Positions 8,281-17,020 of a stretch of 37,347 bases of DNA are shown here, piece after piece. The translations under genes were made by a program, and so were the position numbers. Numbering within the stretch: position 1 is the stretch's first letter; each line of letters opens with the position of its first letter. The stretch is from NCBI GenBank assembly GCA_016934335.1, contig JAFGTC010000220.1:1-37347 (forward strand), written 5' to 3'. The notes beneath the pieces are model-generated. The model was not told where the DNA came from and ran no database searches. It saw only the letters and a program-made list of their open reading frames with translations. The DNA is from Candidatus Omnitrophota bacterium. Its GTDB lineage: Bacteria > Hinthialibacterota > Hinthialibacteria > Hinthialibacterales > Hinthialibacteraceae.

Positions 8281-8594
8281 TGTACTCTCCTCCTATGATA
8301 AGTGACTGTTCCGAATCTATATTGTCTACCGGAATCTCATCGCCTCAAGCCTTATTTGTACTCCATTCTTCGTTATTTCTTTTTTTCATTAAAATACAGG
8401 TTCAAGCATCGCGTGAAAAGCGTCATGGAGAACCAGTCATAGAGAATACGACGATGGACGCCCTGCGATCCAGTTGCGGGCAACTATCCAATGGGCGCGG
8501 AATTGGGTATGGTATTTGAAGCGAGACAGGAATGCGGAATCCGGAAATTGATGCGATCGCGCCAATTCATTCACTGAAAGAAAGTTGGGGAAAA
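8281..8594. other. Divergent intergenic region
   Basis: About 314 bases between the Tat-exported isomerase-like gene (minus) and the large secreted TIM-barrel protein (plus). It must hold both promoters. I see the AGGAGGAG ribosome binding site of the minus gene next to 8281 and an AT-rich stretch at 8355-8400, but no hexamer pair with convincing spacing and no hairpin. Confidence 0.4.
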
Positions 8595-11390
8595 ATGCGA
8601 AAAATCCAGGTCGTCGTTCTAGTTTGTCTTATGGCTTCCGGCTTCATCGGCGAATCGGCCGCCATTTCATTTGAGAATGAGTATGTTCAATATACGATCG
8701 GCCCGGACGGCAAGAATCAACATTTCATCGATAAAAAAACCGGGCGCGATTACTGCGATGCGGCGGGAGATCCCTACTGCGCATGGGTCAAAGCCGGCGG
8801 GCGGGATTGGCCCGCGAGCGGCGCCTCGTTCGACGGAAATTTACTGCGCCTGGATTTTGGAGAATGCGGCGTTCAAGCATGGATTAAAATTACGATCGAA
8901 AAGCGCTTCTTTCGGTTCGAGGTGATCGAGGCGAAAGGCGACCGCATCGAATCGTTGACCTTTCTCAATGCCGCTCTGCAGCGTCCAGGCGATCCGCTAG
9001 CCGGATGCGCGCTGGCTCTCAATTTAAAGACCAACGTTCCCGAACTGCCTCAAGCCAACAGCCGGGTGCGGGCCATATGCTATTCGCGCTTCGGCCTGGC
9101 GGGCGCCGAGGCCGCTTTCATCGGCTGCCCTCAAAGCGAGCTGCGCCGTGTGATGCAAGAGGTCGTCAGCCAGTCGCCGGATTTGCCGCATTCCACGATC
9201 GGCGGCCCCTGGGCGTTGGATGCGCCCATCAACAAAGGATCGTACTTGTTCAATTTCAGCGATCTATCCGAAGACGCCGCCGATTCATGGATCGCTCTGG
9301 CCGATCAGCTGGGAATCAATCAAATTGATTTTCATGGAGGATCGTCATTTCGATTCGGCGACTGCGAACCCAATCCCCAAACCTATCCCGAAGGGCGCAA
9401 GAGTCTGAAGCGCGTGATAGACCGGCTGCATGAGAACGGAATATCCGCGGGTCTGCATACATACGCCTTTTTTATTGATAAAAAATGTCCCTGGGTGACG
9501 CCCGTCCCCGATTCGCGATTGGCGAAAGACGCGACGTTCACGCTGGCCGCCGATCTAACAGAGAAGGCAACGGATGTGGGCGTCATGGAATCGACGGAAA
9601 AGATGTCGACGCTCACCGGGTTTTTTGTCCGGAACAGCGTAACCCTTCAAATTGAAGACGAGCTCATCACCTACAGCGCCATCGTGAAAAAGCCGCCCTA
9701 TGCGTTCTTACAATGCAAGAGAGGCGCTTATGACACGAAGATTTCGCCTCACCCCAAGGGGGCGAAAGTCCATCATTTGAAAGAATGCTTCGGGTTGTTT
9801 GTGCCGGACGGCGATTCGACGCTTTTGACGGAAGTGGCGGCGAAAACCGCTCAGACTTTTAACGAGTGCGGATTCGACATGATCTATCTCGACGCCCTGG
9901 ATGGAGAAGACATTCTGGGCGGTCCGGAGAACGGCTGGCATTACGGCTCGAAGTTCGTCTTCGAATTGTTTTCCCGATTGAACAAATCCGCCTTGATGGA
10001 AATGAGCACCTTTCATCACCATCTCTGGTACGTCCGCTCCCGAATGGGCGCCTGGGATCACCCGACGCGCGGGCACAAGCGCTTCATCGACATCCATTGC
10101 AAAGCCAATGAAAGCCTGCGGCGCATGTTCCTGCCGGGGCATTTAGGATGGTGGGCCGTCAAGACCTGGACCGGCATTCAGGGAGAGCCGACCTTTTCCG
10201 ACGACATTGAATATCTCTGCGGGAAATGCATCGGAACGGATGTTGGATTGTCGATTATGGGGATCAATCCCTCGAACTGTCACAAACCGGTGTTTCAACG
10301 ATTGGCGGGGATTCTGAAGCAATATGAAGAGTTGCGCCGCGCCGATTATTTCGATGAATCCGTGAAGGAGAAGCTGCGCATTCCGGGAAGCGAATACGCT
10401 TTGAAAAAGGACGCCGGGGGCGATTGGAGTTTTTATCCGCGCCAATACGATAAGCATAAAGTCGAAGAGACCGCTGCGAATGAAGCGCGCTGGATTTCAC
10501 AGAATCCGTTCGATCCTCAACCTGTTCAACTGCGAATCGAAGCCCTCATGTCGGCGGGATTGTACGGCGCCCCGGAGAACAAAATATTGACGGACTTTTC
10601 CTCCGATCAAGACGGGATGATCCAGACGGCGGCGGAGGGAGTTCTTCTCAAGCTGCAATGCAAAAAGGAGCAGGGCGACTTTGGCCCTTATATCGGAGAA
10701 ATCACAGTTCAAAATGCCGGGCAGAAGGATGCAAAAGGCGCCTGGGCGAAAATAGAAATCCCCTTCGAACCGAATTTAGACCTCAGCGGGCATCAGGCGT
10801 TAGGATTGTGGGTGCACGGCGACGGCAAAGGCGAAGTGTTGAACATTCAGCTGCGCAGCCCCGAACATCTGATCGGGGGATATGGAGAGCGGTATATCGT
10901 GGTTGATTTCACCGGCTGGAAGTATTGCGAGCTGCTTGAGATGGAATCCGAACGCTACGCCGATTATCATTGGCCGTACGGCTCCCCCTATTCCATTTAT
11001 CGAGAAAACCTGCAATTCAGTCATATATCCAGTTTGAACATTTGGGTGAACAATGTTCCTCCCGGCGGAGAAGCGCAATGTAAACTGAGCGCGATCAAAG
11101 CCATGCCCACGGTTTCTCATACGATCGAGAATCCGGCCATTGCGATTGGAGAGAAAAAAATTACGTTTCCCATCGCGATGGAGACCGGCCAGTATCTGGA
11201 ATTTTCGTCTTTCGAGGATTGCCTGCACTTTGGAGCGGACGGAGATTTGATCAGCGAGATCAAACCGCGCGGGGAGGCGCCTCTTCTCGATCGAGGCGAC
11301 AATGAGATTGTTTTTTCGCATGATGCAAAAGGAAGCATAAAGTCGCGGGTTCGAGTGACCAGCATATCGGAAGGCAGGCGGCTGGAGTGA
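8595..11390 (+). CDS. Large secreted TIM-barrel protein, putative glycoside hydrolase
   Basis: A 931-residue exported protein. I start it at the ATG at 8595, which gives a normal signal peptide (MRKIQVVVLVCLMASGFIGES) with TTGGGGAA just upstream; the in-frame ATG at 8532 would add 21 charged residues before it. Residues about 22-190 form a beta-rich N-terminal domain, about 200-630 a TIM barrel beginning FNFSDLSEDAADSWIALADQLGINQIDFHGG, and about 680-850 a jelly-roll-like module. The barrel carries FDMIYLDALDGED, where Asp433 and Asp436 are catalytic candidates. An insertion of about 70 residues within the barrel contains CKRGAYDTKISPHPKGA, a beta module I have seen described for similar hypothetical proteins. 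I recognise no CAZy family with certainty. It probably acts on an extracellular polysaccharide, given its secretion and neighbours. Confidence 0.65.
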   Translation: MRKIQVVVLVCLMASGFIGESAAISFENEYVQYTIGPDGKNQHFIDKKTGRDYCDAAGDPYCAWVKAGGRDWPASGASFDGNLLRLDFGECGVQAWIKITIEKRFFRFEVIEAKGDRIESLTFLNAALQRPGDPLAGCALALNLKTNVPELPQANSRVRAICYSRFGLAGAEAAFIGCPQSELRRVMQEVVSQSPDLPHSTIGGPWALDAPINKGSYLFNFSDLSEDAADSWIALADQLGINQIDFHGGSSFRFGDCEPNPQTYPEGRKSLKRVIDRLHENGISAGLHTYAFFIDKKCPWVTPVPDSRLAKDATFTLAADLTEKATDVGVMESTEKMSTLTGFFVRNSVTLQIEDELITYSAIVKKPPYAFLQCKRGAYDTKISPHPKGAKVHHLKECFGLFVPDGDSTLLTEVAAKTAQTFNECGFDMIYLDALDGEDILGGPENGWHYGSKFVFELFSRLNKSALMEMSTFHHHLWYVRSRMGAWDHPTRGHKRFIDIHCKANESLRRMFLPGHLGWWAVKTWTGIQGEPTFSDDIEYLCGKCIGTDVGLSIMGINPSNCHKPVFQRLAGILKQYEELRRADYFDESVKEKLRIPGSEYALKKDAGGDWSFYPRQYDKHKVEETAANEARWISQNPFDPQPVQLRIEALMSAGLYGAPENKILTDFSSDQDGMIQTAAEGVLLKLQCKKEQGDFGPYIGEITVQNAGQKDAKGAWAKIEIPFEPNLDLSGHQALGLWVHGDGKGEVLNIQLRSPEHLIGGYGERYIVVDFTGWKYCELLEMESERYADYHWPYGSPYSIYRENLQFSHISSLNIWVNNVPPGGEAQCKLSAIKAMPTVSHTIENPAIAIGEKKITFPIAMETGQYLEFSSFEDCLHFGADGDLISEIKPRGEAPLLDRGDNEIVFSHDAKGSIKSRVRVTSISEGRRLE

Positions 11391-11409
11391 TCCCAAAAAG
11401 ATCGGAAGG

Positions 11410-11456
11410 AACAAATGGCGCCGGCGCGTTTTGTTCATCCCGCCTATGCGGCTTTT
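11410..11456 (+). terminator. Probable terminator between convergent genes
   Basis: AACAAATGGCGC (11410-11421) pairs with GCGCGTTTTGTT (11424-11435), 10 of 12 positions, and a second small hairpin CCGC-CTAT-GCGG (11440-11451) is followed by CTTTTTC. It sits in the 66-base gap between the large secreted protein (plus) and the small hypothetical gene (minus). Confidence 0.5.
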
Positions 11457-11774
11457 TCAATCCGATTCCGAGTAGCACACGCGCGATGACAGAATCCGGA
11501 ATGTAAACGATGTTTTCCCATCATCCTCATACTTGAGATAATCCCCCGATCCCTTTTTATCCGTCAGGAACTGTTTGTCGTATCCATCCCCGCGCTGCGA
11601 TATCCATTGCCTGGCAAAGCGCTGAAAAACCTTTGTCACGTCTTTGGTCCGAGGCGGAATGGCAATAGCGAGTTCAAATTTTATCACTTCGCACTTTCCC
11701 GACTCTTCTTTCGTGATCTCATCCAGGTCAACCAGTAAAACTCGATTTGGCGTCCCGATCGTGAAATGCTTCAT
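11457..11774 (-). CDS. Hypothetical protein
   Basis: A 105-residue soluble protein of unknown function. There is no signal peptide or membrane segment. The N-terminal half is beta-like and hydrophobic-alternating (RVLLVDLDEI, KFELAIAIPPRTKDV), the middle is helical and aromatic (VFQRFARQWISQRGDGYD), and the C-terminus is again beta-like (TSFTFRILSSRVCY). The ATG at 11774 has a strong GGAGGGA site 5-6 bases upstream, and codon use resembles the neighbours, so I take it as a real gene. It lies alone between the large secreted protein (convergent) and the potassium channel (same strand, 128 bases apart). I do not recognise the family. Confidence 0.6.
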   Translation of the reverse strand: MKHFTIGTPNRVLLVDLDEITKEESGKCEVIKFELAIAIPPRTKDVTKVFQRFARQWISQRGDGYDKQFLTDKKGSGDYLKYEDDGKTSFTFRILSSRVCYSESD

Positions 11775-11902
11775 TTTGCTCCCTCCGATCCTTTCGAGTA
11801 GGATACGCCTGGAATGTTATATGATGCAGGGCGATTGCCGAAACTGACGGCGGGATTTTGGAGATCATTCCATCTCATGAGGATCATTTTTTCATTGCGA
11901 GG

Positions 11903-12787
11903 TTATAAGGCGGCGCCGCAGTATTTGCAGTGAGTCGCATCGATGTCATGGCCGTCTTTACTGCATTGCGGGCAGGCCTGGGTGGAGATTTTCCGGCTGG
12001 AGGCAAAAGCGATTTCAGCGGTGACGATGCCCGTGGGGACGGCGATGATCCCGTATCCAAGAATCATAATGGCGCAGGCGAGCGTCCGGCCGAGAAAGGT
12101 CTGGGGGGAGATGTCGCCATAGCCGACTGTGGTTAAGGTTACGACGGTCCAATAGATGGATTGAGGGATGCTGGTGTAGCCGTTGGCTTCGCCTTCGATC
12201 AAATACATGACGGCGCCGATGATAATGACGAGATTGATGACGGCGAATAAAAAGACGAAGATTTTCCGGCGGCTGGCGTGCAGGGCGTGCATCAGGAGAT
12301 TGGCTTCGCCCAAATATTGCGCCAGTTTCAGCACCCGGAATACGCGCAGGACGCGCAGAACGCGGATGACTAAAAGATACTGGCTGCCGGGAATCAACAA
12401 ACTTAGATACGTGGGGAGAATGGCGAGCAAATCGACGACGCCGAAAAAACTGAAGGCATATTTCAAAGGGCGTCCGATGGACAGCAGCCGGAGAATGTAT
12501 TCGATCGTGAATAGGAGGGTGAAGAGCCATTCGATGATATAGAGAATCGGGCCGTAATCGTTATTGATGGATCGAACGCTGTCGATCAACACGGCGAATA
12601 CGCTGAGCAGGATGCAGGCGATCAGCAGAATATCGAACCACCGGCCGGCTTTTGTATCCGCCTCGAAGATGATTTCATGAGCGCGCAGGCGCCATCCCTG
12701 AATAGCGGCTTTATCGATGGCTTTTTGGTTGAAAGGATTGGGGGAATTATTCATCATGATTTCAAAAACATGCAATGATCCAATCAT
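11903..12787 (-). CDS. Voltage-gated potassium channel (Kv-type, 6TM) with C-terminal zinc ribbon
   Basis: A 294-residue inner-membrane ion channel. Segments S1-S6 are visible: S1 about 50-70, S2 80-103, S3 110-133, S4 138-160, S5 175-197 and S6 233-262. S4 has arginines or lysine at every third position (Arg142, 145, 148, 151, Lys154), the voltage-sensor pattern. The pore loop IYWTVVTLTTVGYGD ends in the selectivity filter TVGYGD (220-225), which selects potassium. Residues 272-290 contain CPQC and CKYC, a zinc ribbon of the kind often found at bacterial protein tails; its role is unknown. Two starts are possible, ATG at 12787 or the MM pair 10-11 codons downstream; neither has a good ribosome binding site. 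Tandem 14-bp repeats lie 40 bases upstream of the start. Confidence 0.9.
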   Translation of the reverse strand: MIGSLHVFEIMMNNSPNPFNQKAIDKAAIQGWRLRAHEIIFEADTKAGRWFDILLIACILLSVFAVLIDSVRSINNDYGPILYIIEWLFTLLFTIEYILRLLSIGRPLKYAFSFFGVVDLLAILPTYLSLLIPGSQYLLVIRVLRVLRVFRVLKLAQYLGEANLLMHALHASRRKIFVFLFAVINLVIIIGAVMYLIEGEANGYTSIPQSIYWTVVTLTTVGYGDISPQTFLGRTLACAIMILGYGIIAVPTGIVTAEIAFASSRKISTQACPQCSKDGHDIDATHCKYCGAAL

Positions 12788-12826
12788 TCGGGTGGAGTGG
12801 ATTGGTCATGAATTTTTTTCGTAGAA

Positions 12827-12882
12827 TCGCATCTACAGACCATTATCTACAGACCATTATCTACAGACTGTTATATACAGAC
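12827..12882. repeat. Four tandem 14-bp repeats upstream of the K+ channel gene
   Basis: The unit CATTATCTACAGAC occurs perfectly at 12841-12854 and 12855-12868, with diverged copies at 12827-12840 and 12869-12882 and a decayed fifth to about 12896. In the direction of the channel gene the perfect units contain GATAAT, one mismatch from a -10 box. Phased near-identical sites upstream of a start suggest an operator array, but slippage-generated repeats are equally possible. Confidence 0.8.
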
Positions 12883-12925
12883 TATTACATATCTTTGCAC
12901 CGAGTGTCAATCATAAAGGGCGTTT

Positions 12926-13285
12926 TTATATCGAGAGCATGGCTTTGACGGCTTGGAGGATATCCGCGGGCTCGTACGGCTTGAGAATGACGCAATTCGC
13001 CCCGTTTTCGAGCGCTTTGCTTCGGGTATCCGGCGAGGAAGAGGCGGTTACGATGGCGATGGGGATTTCGGGATTTTTCCCTTTTAAGCTGGGGATTAAT
13101 TCGATTCCACTCACGCCGGGCAATTGGTAGTCCAGCAAGACAACGTCCATGGAGAGCGAGTCGAGGTTCGCCAGAAGTTCTTCGCCGGTGGAATAGGGAA
13201 TGACGGTGTATTGATTGAATTCGAGAAGATCTTGAAGATTGTCTCGCAATTCTTCTTCTTCATCCACAACGATAATCGTGGCCAT
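12926..13285 (-). CDS. Stand-alone response regulator receiver (CheY-like)
   Basis: A 119-residue single-domain response regulator with no output domain. Acidic-pocket residues Asp8 and Glu9 (VVDEEEE), phosphoacceptor Asp52 (LLDYQLPG), Thr80 (IVTASS) and Lys102 (ILKPYEP) are all present, so it should accept phosphate from a histidine kinase or HPt protein. The ATG at 13285 is preferred to one 11 codons upstream because GGAGG sits 6 bases before it and the protein then begins MATIIVVDEEEE, as such domains do. No histidine kinase is in the window, but a stand-alone HPt protein is encoded at 20044-20451. Output is probably by protein-protein contact. A good promoter lies at 13402-13430. Confidence 0.9.
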   Translation of the reverse strand: MATIIVVDEEEELRDNLQDLLEFNQYTVIPYSTGEELLANLDSLSMDVVLLDYQLPGVSGIELIPSLKGKNPEIPIAIVTASSSPDTRSKALENGANCVILKPYEPADILQAVKAMLSI

Positions 13286-13291
13286 GAGCGG

Positions 13292-13296
13292 CCTCC
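13292..13296 (-). promoter_or_regulatory. Ribosome binding site deciding the response regulator start
   Basis: GGAGG on the minus strand, 6 bases before the ATG at 13285. It selects this start over the in-frame ATG at 13318. Confidence 0.75.
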
Positions 13297-13401
13297 ATGG
13301 ATTTGTCCTGAAAAACAAAAAGAGACGTCAAGGCGATGATTGATTGAGATTTTTGTATTTATGCAGTATGGAGCAGGCAAGATCGGTATTTTTTCAAAAC
13401 T

Positions 13402-13430
13402 ATTATAACACCATTTTGCGATGAGATCAA
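13402..13430 (-). promoter_or_regulatory. Sigma70-type promoter for the response regulator, extended -10
   Basis: On the minus strand: TTGATC (-35, 13425-13430), a 17-base spacer and a perfect TATAAT (-10, 13402-13407) preceded by TGT, the extended -10 motif. The predicted transcript would start about 110 bases before the response regulator ATG. Hexamers and spacing are seen directly; promoter activity is inferred. Confidence 0.6.
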
Positions 13431-13478
13431 AAAGGCGGCGCAGAATCCGTTTGATGGAGATCAATCAAACCGGGGGGA

Positions 13479-15935
13479 TCAGGAATCTGTCATGCGCATC
13501 AGCCATACTTCCGCGACCTGGCATCCTCGTCCCGAACCGGTGCGTTCTGCATTTTGGCGCCAGTTCAACTCGATGACGCCGTCTTGCGTAAGCCGGCGTG
13601 GAATATCGAATTCCAGCGGCTCAATGGGATCGGGCTTTTGCATCATGGGATGAATTTCTTCGCCGTCTATTTCCAACCGAATTCGGACTTCTCCATGATA
13701 TTCCATTTCTCCCGCATAGACGACGCGGATCCGGTAGAAAGAATTGGGATCGAGATCGTTATATCTCATCTGCAGCGGATTTTCATAACGAGTTTCCGCA
13801 AAGCGAATCCAAGACATGCGCAAGCCGGGAGAGTAATCGACGGCGACGCGGGCGGATTGGCGGAATTCCGGATCGACCTTATAGCCGAGGCCTTGAATCA
13901 AGCGGGGTTGATTCGCCATGTCGCCAAGGTCGTCATAGAAGCCGCCGGGGCCGGGGTTGGTCCAGTTGACGATGCGATCCAGCGCCCGGCAACGCTCTTC
14001 CTCATCCGATGATTTCCGAATTTCATCAAAACGATTTTTCAACCAGTTGCGATTGTTGAGCGGCCTGTCGATCAAATCCAGATTCGCGCCTCTTCCATAA
14101 CTGATGGCTTTGTATCGGGGGACGCTCAATTGCATATGGATGCTCTGATAGAGCGCTTCGGCCAGTTCGAAGACGCGGCTGCGCCAGTCGGACGCCGGCC
14201 GCTTTATAACCGCTTGATCTAAAATATCCTCTGCTTCCTTCATGGCTATGACGGATCCCCACTCGCCGGCATGGCGCAGCGCATCCATGGCCGATTCTTC
14301 CAATTGAGTTTCATAAATGAGGCGGCGGCGCGTGAAAGCGTCATAATAGGCGCGATAGAGGGCCTGCTGAAAACGCCAATTGAGCAAATCCTGCGGGCTG
14401 GCATTTTTTTCCATGGATTGAAATGTCTGCAAAGTTGTATAAACGCCCGGATTGGCAATCAGCGGACCCTCCCAGTTTTTTTCCAACGCCAGCAAGCCCT
14501 GGGCAAAAGCGTCTTCATACTTTTCTCCCATAAAATAGCGGGAATACTGCCGTAAAACCTCGATGACTTTTATATCGGGATCCCATCCTAACGAAGACCA
14601 GACGATCTTGTTCACATCATCGTTGCATCCTTCTGAATAAGTCAGAAATCCAATGGCGTCATCCTTCCATAAGCGAAAAATGTTTGCCATGGCGCGGGGG
14701 CGCGGGTTGATCGATTCCCGATGTTCGGTGATCGCATACGCGGCGTCCCAATCCTGCACGGCATACTGGCAGCGAAGATTGTGGGTAATATCCGGATAGC
14801 GCCGAATGGGATACTGCTCGGGCGTCCGGGCGCGCAGTTCGGGAAGAGAAATGCGGTTTTGCGGACCGAAGACAATGCCGTTCAGCCAATCGGGTTGATC
14901 TTGATGGAGGATGTCCAGAAATTCGTCCATCCATTCCGGATGAAAGCCTTGCGTAGACACCCATAATTCCGCTTCGGGATGATATTGACGAAGATTCCCG
15001 GCTTGTTTTTCCAGCAAATTCATGAGGATTTTTGGAGGCGCGCTTCCCGGATCGCCGCCGGGGACGAAGATGGCGTCAACCCGCGGCAGTTTCGACAATA
15101 CTTCGCTCCATTCTTTCAGCGATTTCTCGATCGTTCCGGTTTTTGAATAATCGTCATCGATGGCCGGATACCAGATCCATACATCCAATCCGTAGCGATC
15201 CAACAGGTCCGACATCCTGATCATCATGTCCATTTGAGGCAGAGGAAAATGGGGACTGTCGCCGGCGTCATCGCTGCGCGGCGGGATCAATTCGACGGCG
15301 TTCGTTCCAAAAACAATCAAATCGCGCAGATATTGCTCCCAGACGGGCAAGGACCAAGCGTCGTAGGAATTAGTTTTGGGCCTGTATCCCATCTGATGAC
15401 CGCGCAATGGAAAGGCGGGAGCCGCATCGATGTCGATGGACCGGGCAAGTCCGATATGGGCTTGACTCATGCGAAGTTCGCGCAGCAGCCTTCCGCAGCC
15501 GAAAAGAACGCCTCGTTCATCATGGCCGGCGATGATCAGCGCCGGAGCGCCCAGGCGGGTGAAAGACAGAATTCGATATCCTTCTTCGCCCCGCGTACGA
15601 ATTTCTGGAATGTCGAGATTTTTCGCCTCCGACGCCATTATGTTTCGAAGCGAATCAACTCGGGCTATGGCGATGACGGGAACGGGATCCTGCGGCCAGG
15701 CGTCCGCCACGCTCCATCGAATCAACGTCCGCTTTTCAACTTCGTCCAACAGCATATCGATGGCATTGTTTTCGATGCGGGTCTGGTTTGCGGGAGCGAC
15801 AATCACGGCCTCCTCAAGGTTGATTCGAGGATCGGCGCCAAGCGCGCCTGGAATCAAGAACGTTGTCAAAAACAATCCTGTGAATAGATAAACGGCCGAT
15901 GCAAAATGAGAAGTTGTGCGAATCGTATGAATCAT
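13479..15935 (-). CDS. Secreted GH67/GH20-like glycoside hydrolase, uncharacterised
   Basis: An 818-residue exported protein. The ATG at 15935 is chosen over 15971 because CGAGGGAG lies 5 bases upstream and a signal peptide (about 1-34) then begins the chain. Residues 40-165 resemble the small alpha/beta N-terminal domain found before the barrel in alpha-glucuronidases and hexosaminidases, with GHDERGVLFGCGRLLREL. The TIM barrel starts at FPLRGHQMGYR (175-185) and includes GTNAVELIPPRSDD, LDVWIWYPAIDDDYS and FVPGGDPGS (291-299). The region from about 430 to 640 is helical and the C-terminal 120 residues look like a beta-sandwich. No classical catalytic Asp-Glu pair of GH20 stands out, so family and substrate are open. 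Secretion and context suggest polysaccharide breakdown. Confidence 0.65.
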   Translation of the reverse strand: MIHTIRTTSHFASAVYLFTGLFLTTFLIPGALGADPRINLEEAVIVAPANQTRIENNAIDMLLDEVEKRTLIRWSVADAWPQDPVPVIAIARVDSLRNIMASEAKNLDIPEIRTRGEEGYRILSFTRLGAPALIIAGHDERGVLFGCGRLLRELRMSQAHIGLARSIDIDAAPAFPLRGHQMGYRPKTNSYDAWSLPVWEQYLRDLIVFGTNAVELIPPRSDDAGDSPHFPLPQMDMMIRMSDLLDRYGLDVWIWYPAIDDDYSKTGTIEKSLKEWSEVLSKLPRVDAIFVPGGDPGSAPPKILMNLLEKQAGNLRQYHPEAELWVSTQGFHPEWMDEFLDILHQDQPDWLNGIVFGPQNRISLPELRARTPEQYPIRRYPDITHNLRCQYAVQDWDAAYAITEHRESINPRPRAMANIFRLWKDDAIGFLTYSEGCNDDVNKIVWSSLGWDPDIKVIEVLRQYSRYFMGEKYEDAFAQGLLALEKNWEGPLIANPGVYTTLQTFQSMEKNASPQDLLNWRFQQALYRAYYDAFTRRRLIYETQLEESAMDALRHAGEWGSVIAMKEAEDILDQAVIKRPASDWRSRVFELAEALYQSIHMQLSVPRYKAISYGRGANLDLIDRPLNNRNWLKNRFDEIRKSSDEEERCRALDRIVNWTNPGPGGFYDDLGDMANQPRLIQGLGYKVDPEFRQSARVAVDYSPGLRMSWIRFAETRYENPLQMRYNDLDPNSFYRIRVVYAGEMEYHGEVRIRLEIDGEEIHPMMQKPDPIEPLEFDIPRRLTQDGVIELNWRQNAERTGSGRGCQVAEVWLMRMTDS

Positions 15936-15940
15936 GGCTT

Positions 15941-15948
15941 CTCCCTCG
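15941..15948 (-). promoter_or_regulatory. Ribosome binding site deciding the start of the GH67/GH20-like gene
   Basis: CGAGGGAG on the minus strand, 5 bases upstream of the ATG at 15935. It supports that start over the in-frame ATG at 15971. Confidence 0.6.
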
Positions 15949-16069
15949 GATTGGAAAACGTTTTTAAGCAAAGCCTAATTTTTTGATCAAAAAGAACATG
16001 AAGAGTTTTACGATCCCTTCATCAAAAATAGGTGCAATGTTCATGCGCGACGCCATTATCCATCAAAAA

Positions 16070-17020
16070 TCATACTGCATTCTGAATGATTTGACGCAAA
16101 TGCGCCAATGCCGGTTTATACGTTTCCAGACCCACATATTCCATAATGAGAGGCGCATCAGGCGTATGTTTGGCGGCCAGTTTCACGAATTCCGAATAAT
16201 CAAGATCGCCTTGTCCCGCCGGTACGCCGTGATCGACATGCAACTTCCGGTCTTTGGCATGCAGACAATCAATGTAAGGTTGAAGTTGATTAAACATTTC
16301 ACCCAGATCGTTCAATTCCAGAAGATTTGCGGGATCCAAAAGAACGCGGAGCCGTGGAGAACCGATTTCATCGATAAAAACGCGCGTCCGCTTGGCGGTG
16401 GAAAAGAAATGGCGGTAAAACGGCTCGAACAAAACCGTCGCATTATATTGTTCTGCTATCGCATCCAATTCTTTAGCGGTCGCCAACATTGTTCTCCATA
16501 CATCTTCTTGAAAATGATATTCGATCGCAGGGGCCGGTTTTTCCGCATCATAAAAATGACCGGCCTCCGTGATAAATGTTTTTACATTCATATGAGCGCC
16601 GATTTTCATCATCGCTTCGAAATATGATAAATTGGCTTTGCGCTCAAATGGATCGGGATGAATAAGGTTGGTGTAGACGCCGATGCTATGGATCGATATC
16701 CCCTCTCTCTGATAGAGGCCGGCGATTTCCTGGCATTTTCCTTTTGTTAGATTGGATAGATCATTACGCCCATTATATTTCCAGTAATTGCTGTCTGTTT
16801 GGGTCAAGAACAGTTGGATGGTTTGTATTCCAACGGCGGCTAATTCTTTTGCCAGTTGTTCGTTTGTGAAAGAGCGGAATTCGGTAGTGGCCATCCCTAT
16901 GGTCAGGTCTTTTGGAGTTTTTTTAACGTTTTGCGTGTAGGCTTTTGACGCGATTGCGATAGAAGCGGCAGCGGTTCCTGTTTTTAAAAGATCACGGCGG
17001 GAAATTGTTGGTAGATTCAA
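16070..17020 (-). CDS. Tat-exported TIM-barrel isomerase/epimerase-like protein (TTG start)
   Basis: A 316-residue protein of the same superfamily as the product of 7348-8280. I begin it at the TTG at 17020: AAGGAG sits 8 bases upstream, and the protein then starts MNLPTISRRDLLKTG with the twin-arginine motif at residues 7-11. An ATG at 17077 would place 19 lysine- and cysteine-rich residues before the signal and has no ribosome binding site. The metal-site strands are visible as VLFEPFYRH, RVLLDPANLLEL, DCLHAKDRKLH and PLIMEYVG. It likely rearranges or oxidises a free sugar in the periplasm. It lies 134 bases from the GH67/GH20-like gene on the same strand, compatible with one transcript. 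Confidence 0.8.
   Translation of the reverse strand: MNLPTISRRDLLKTGTAAASIAIASKAYTQNVKKTPKDLTIGMATTEFRSFTNEQLAKELAAVGIQTIQLFLTQTDSNYWKYNGRNDLSNLTKGKCQEIAGLYQREGISIHSIGVYTNLIHPDPFERKANLSYFEAMMKIGAHMNVKTFITEAGHFYDAEKPAPAIEYHFQEDVWRTMLATAKELDAIAEQYNATVLFEPFYRHFFSTAKRTRVFIDEIGSPRLRVLLDPANLLELNDLGEMFNQLQPYIDCLHAKDRKLHVDHGVPAGQGDLDYSEFVKLAAKHTPDAPLIMEYVGLETYKPALAHLRQIIQNAV

Noticed and set aside
15983..16627. Plus-strand open frame opposite the second Tat-exported barrel protein
   Set aside because: The minus-strand frame has a Tat signal and metal-site motifs, and the plus translation shows shadow composition.
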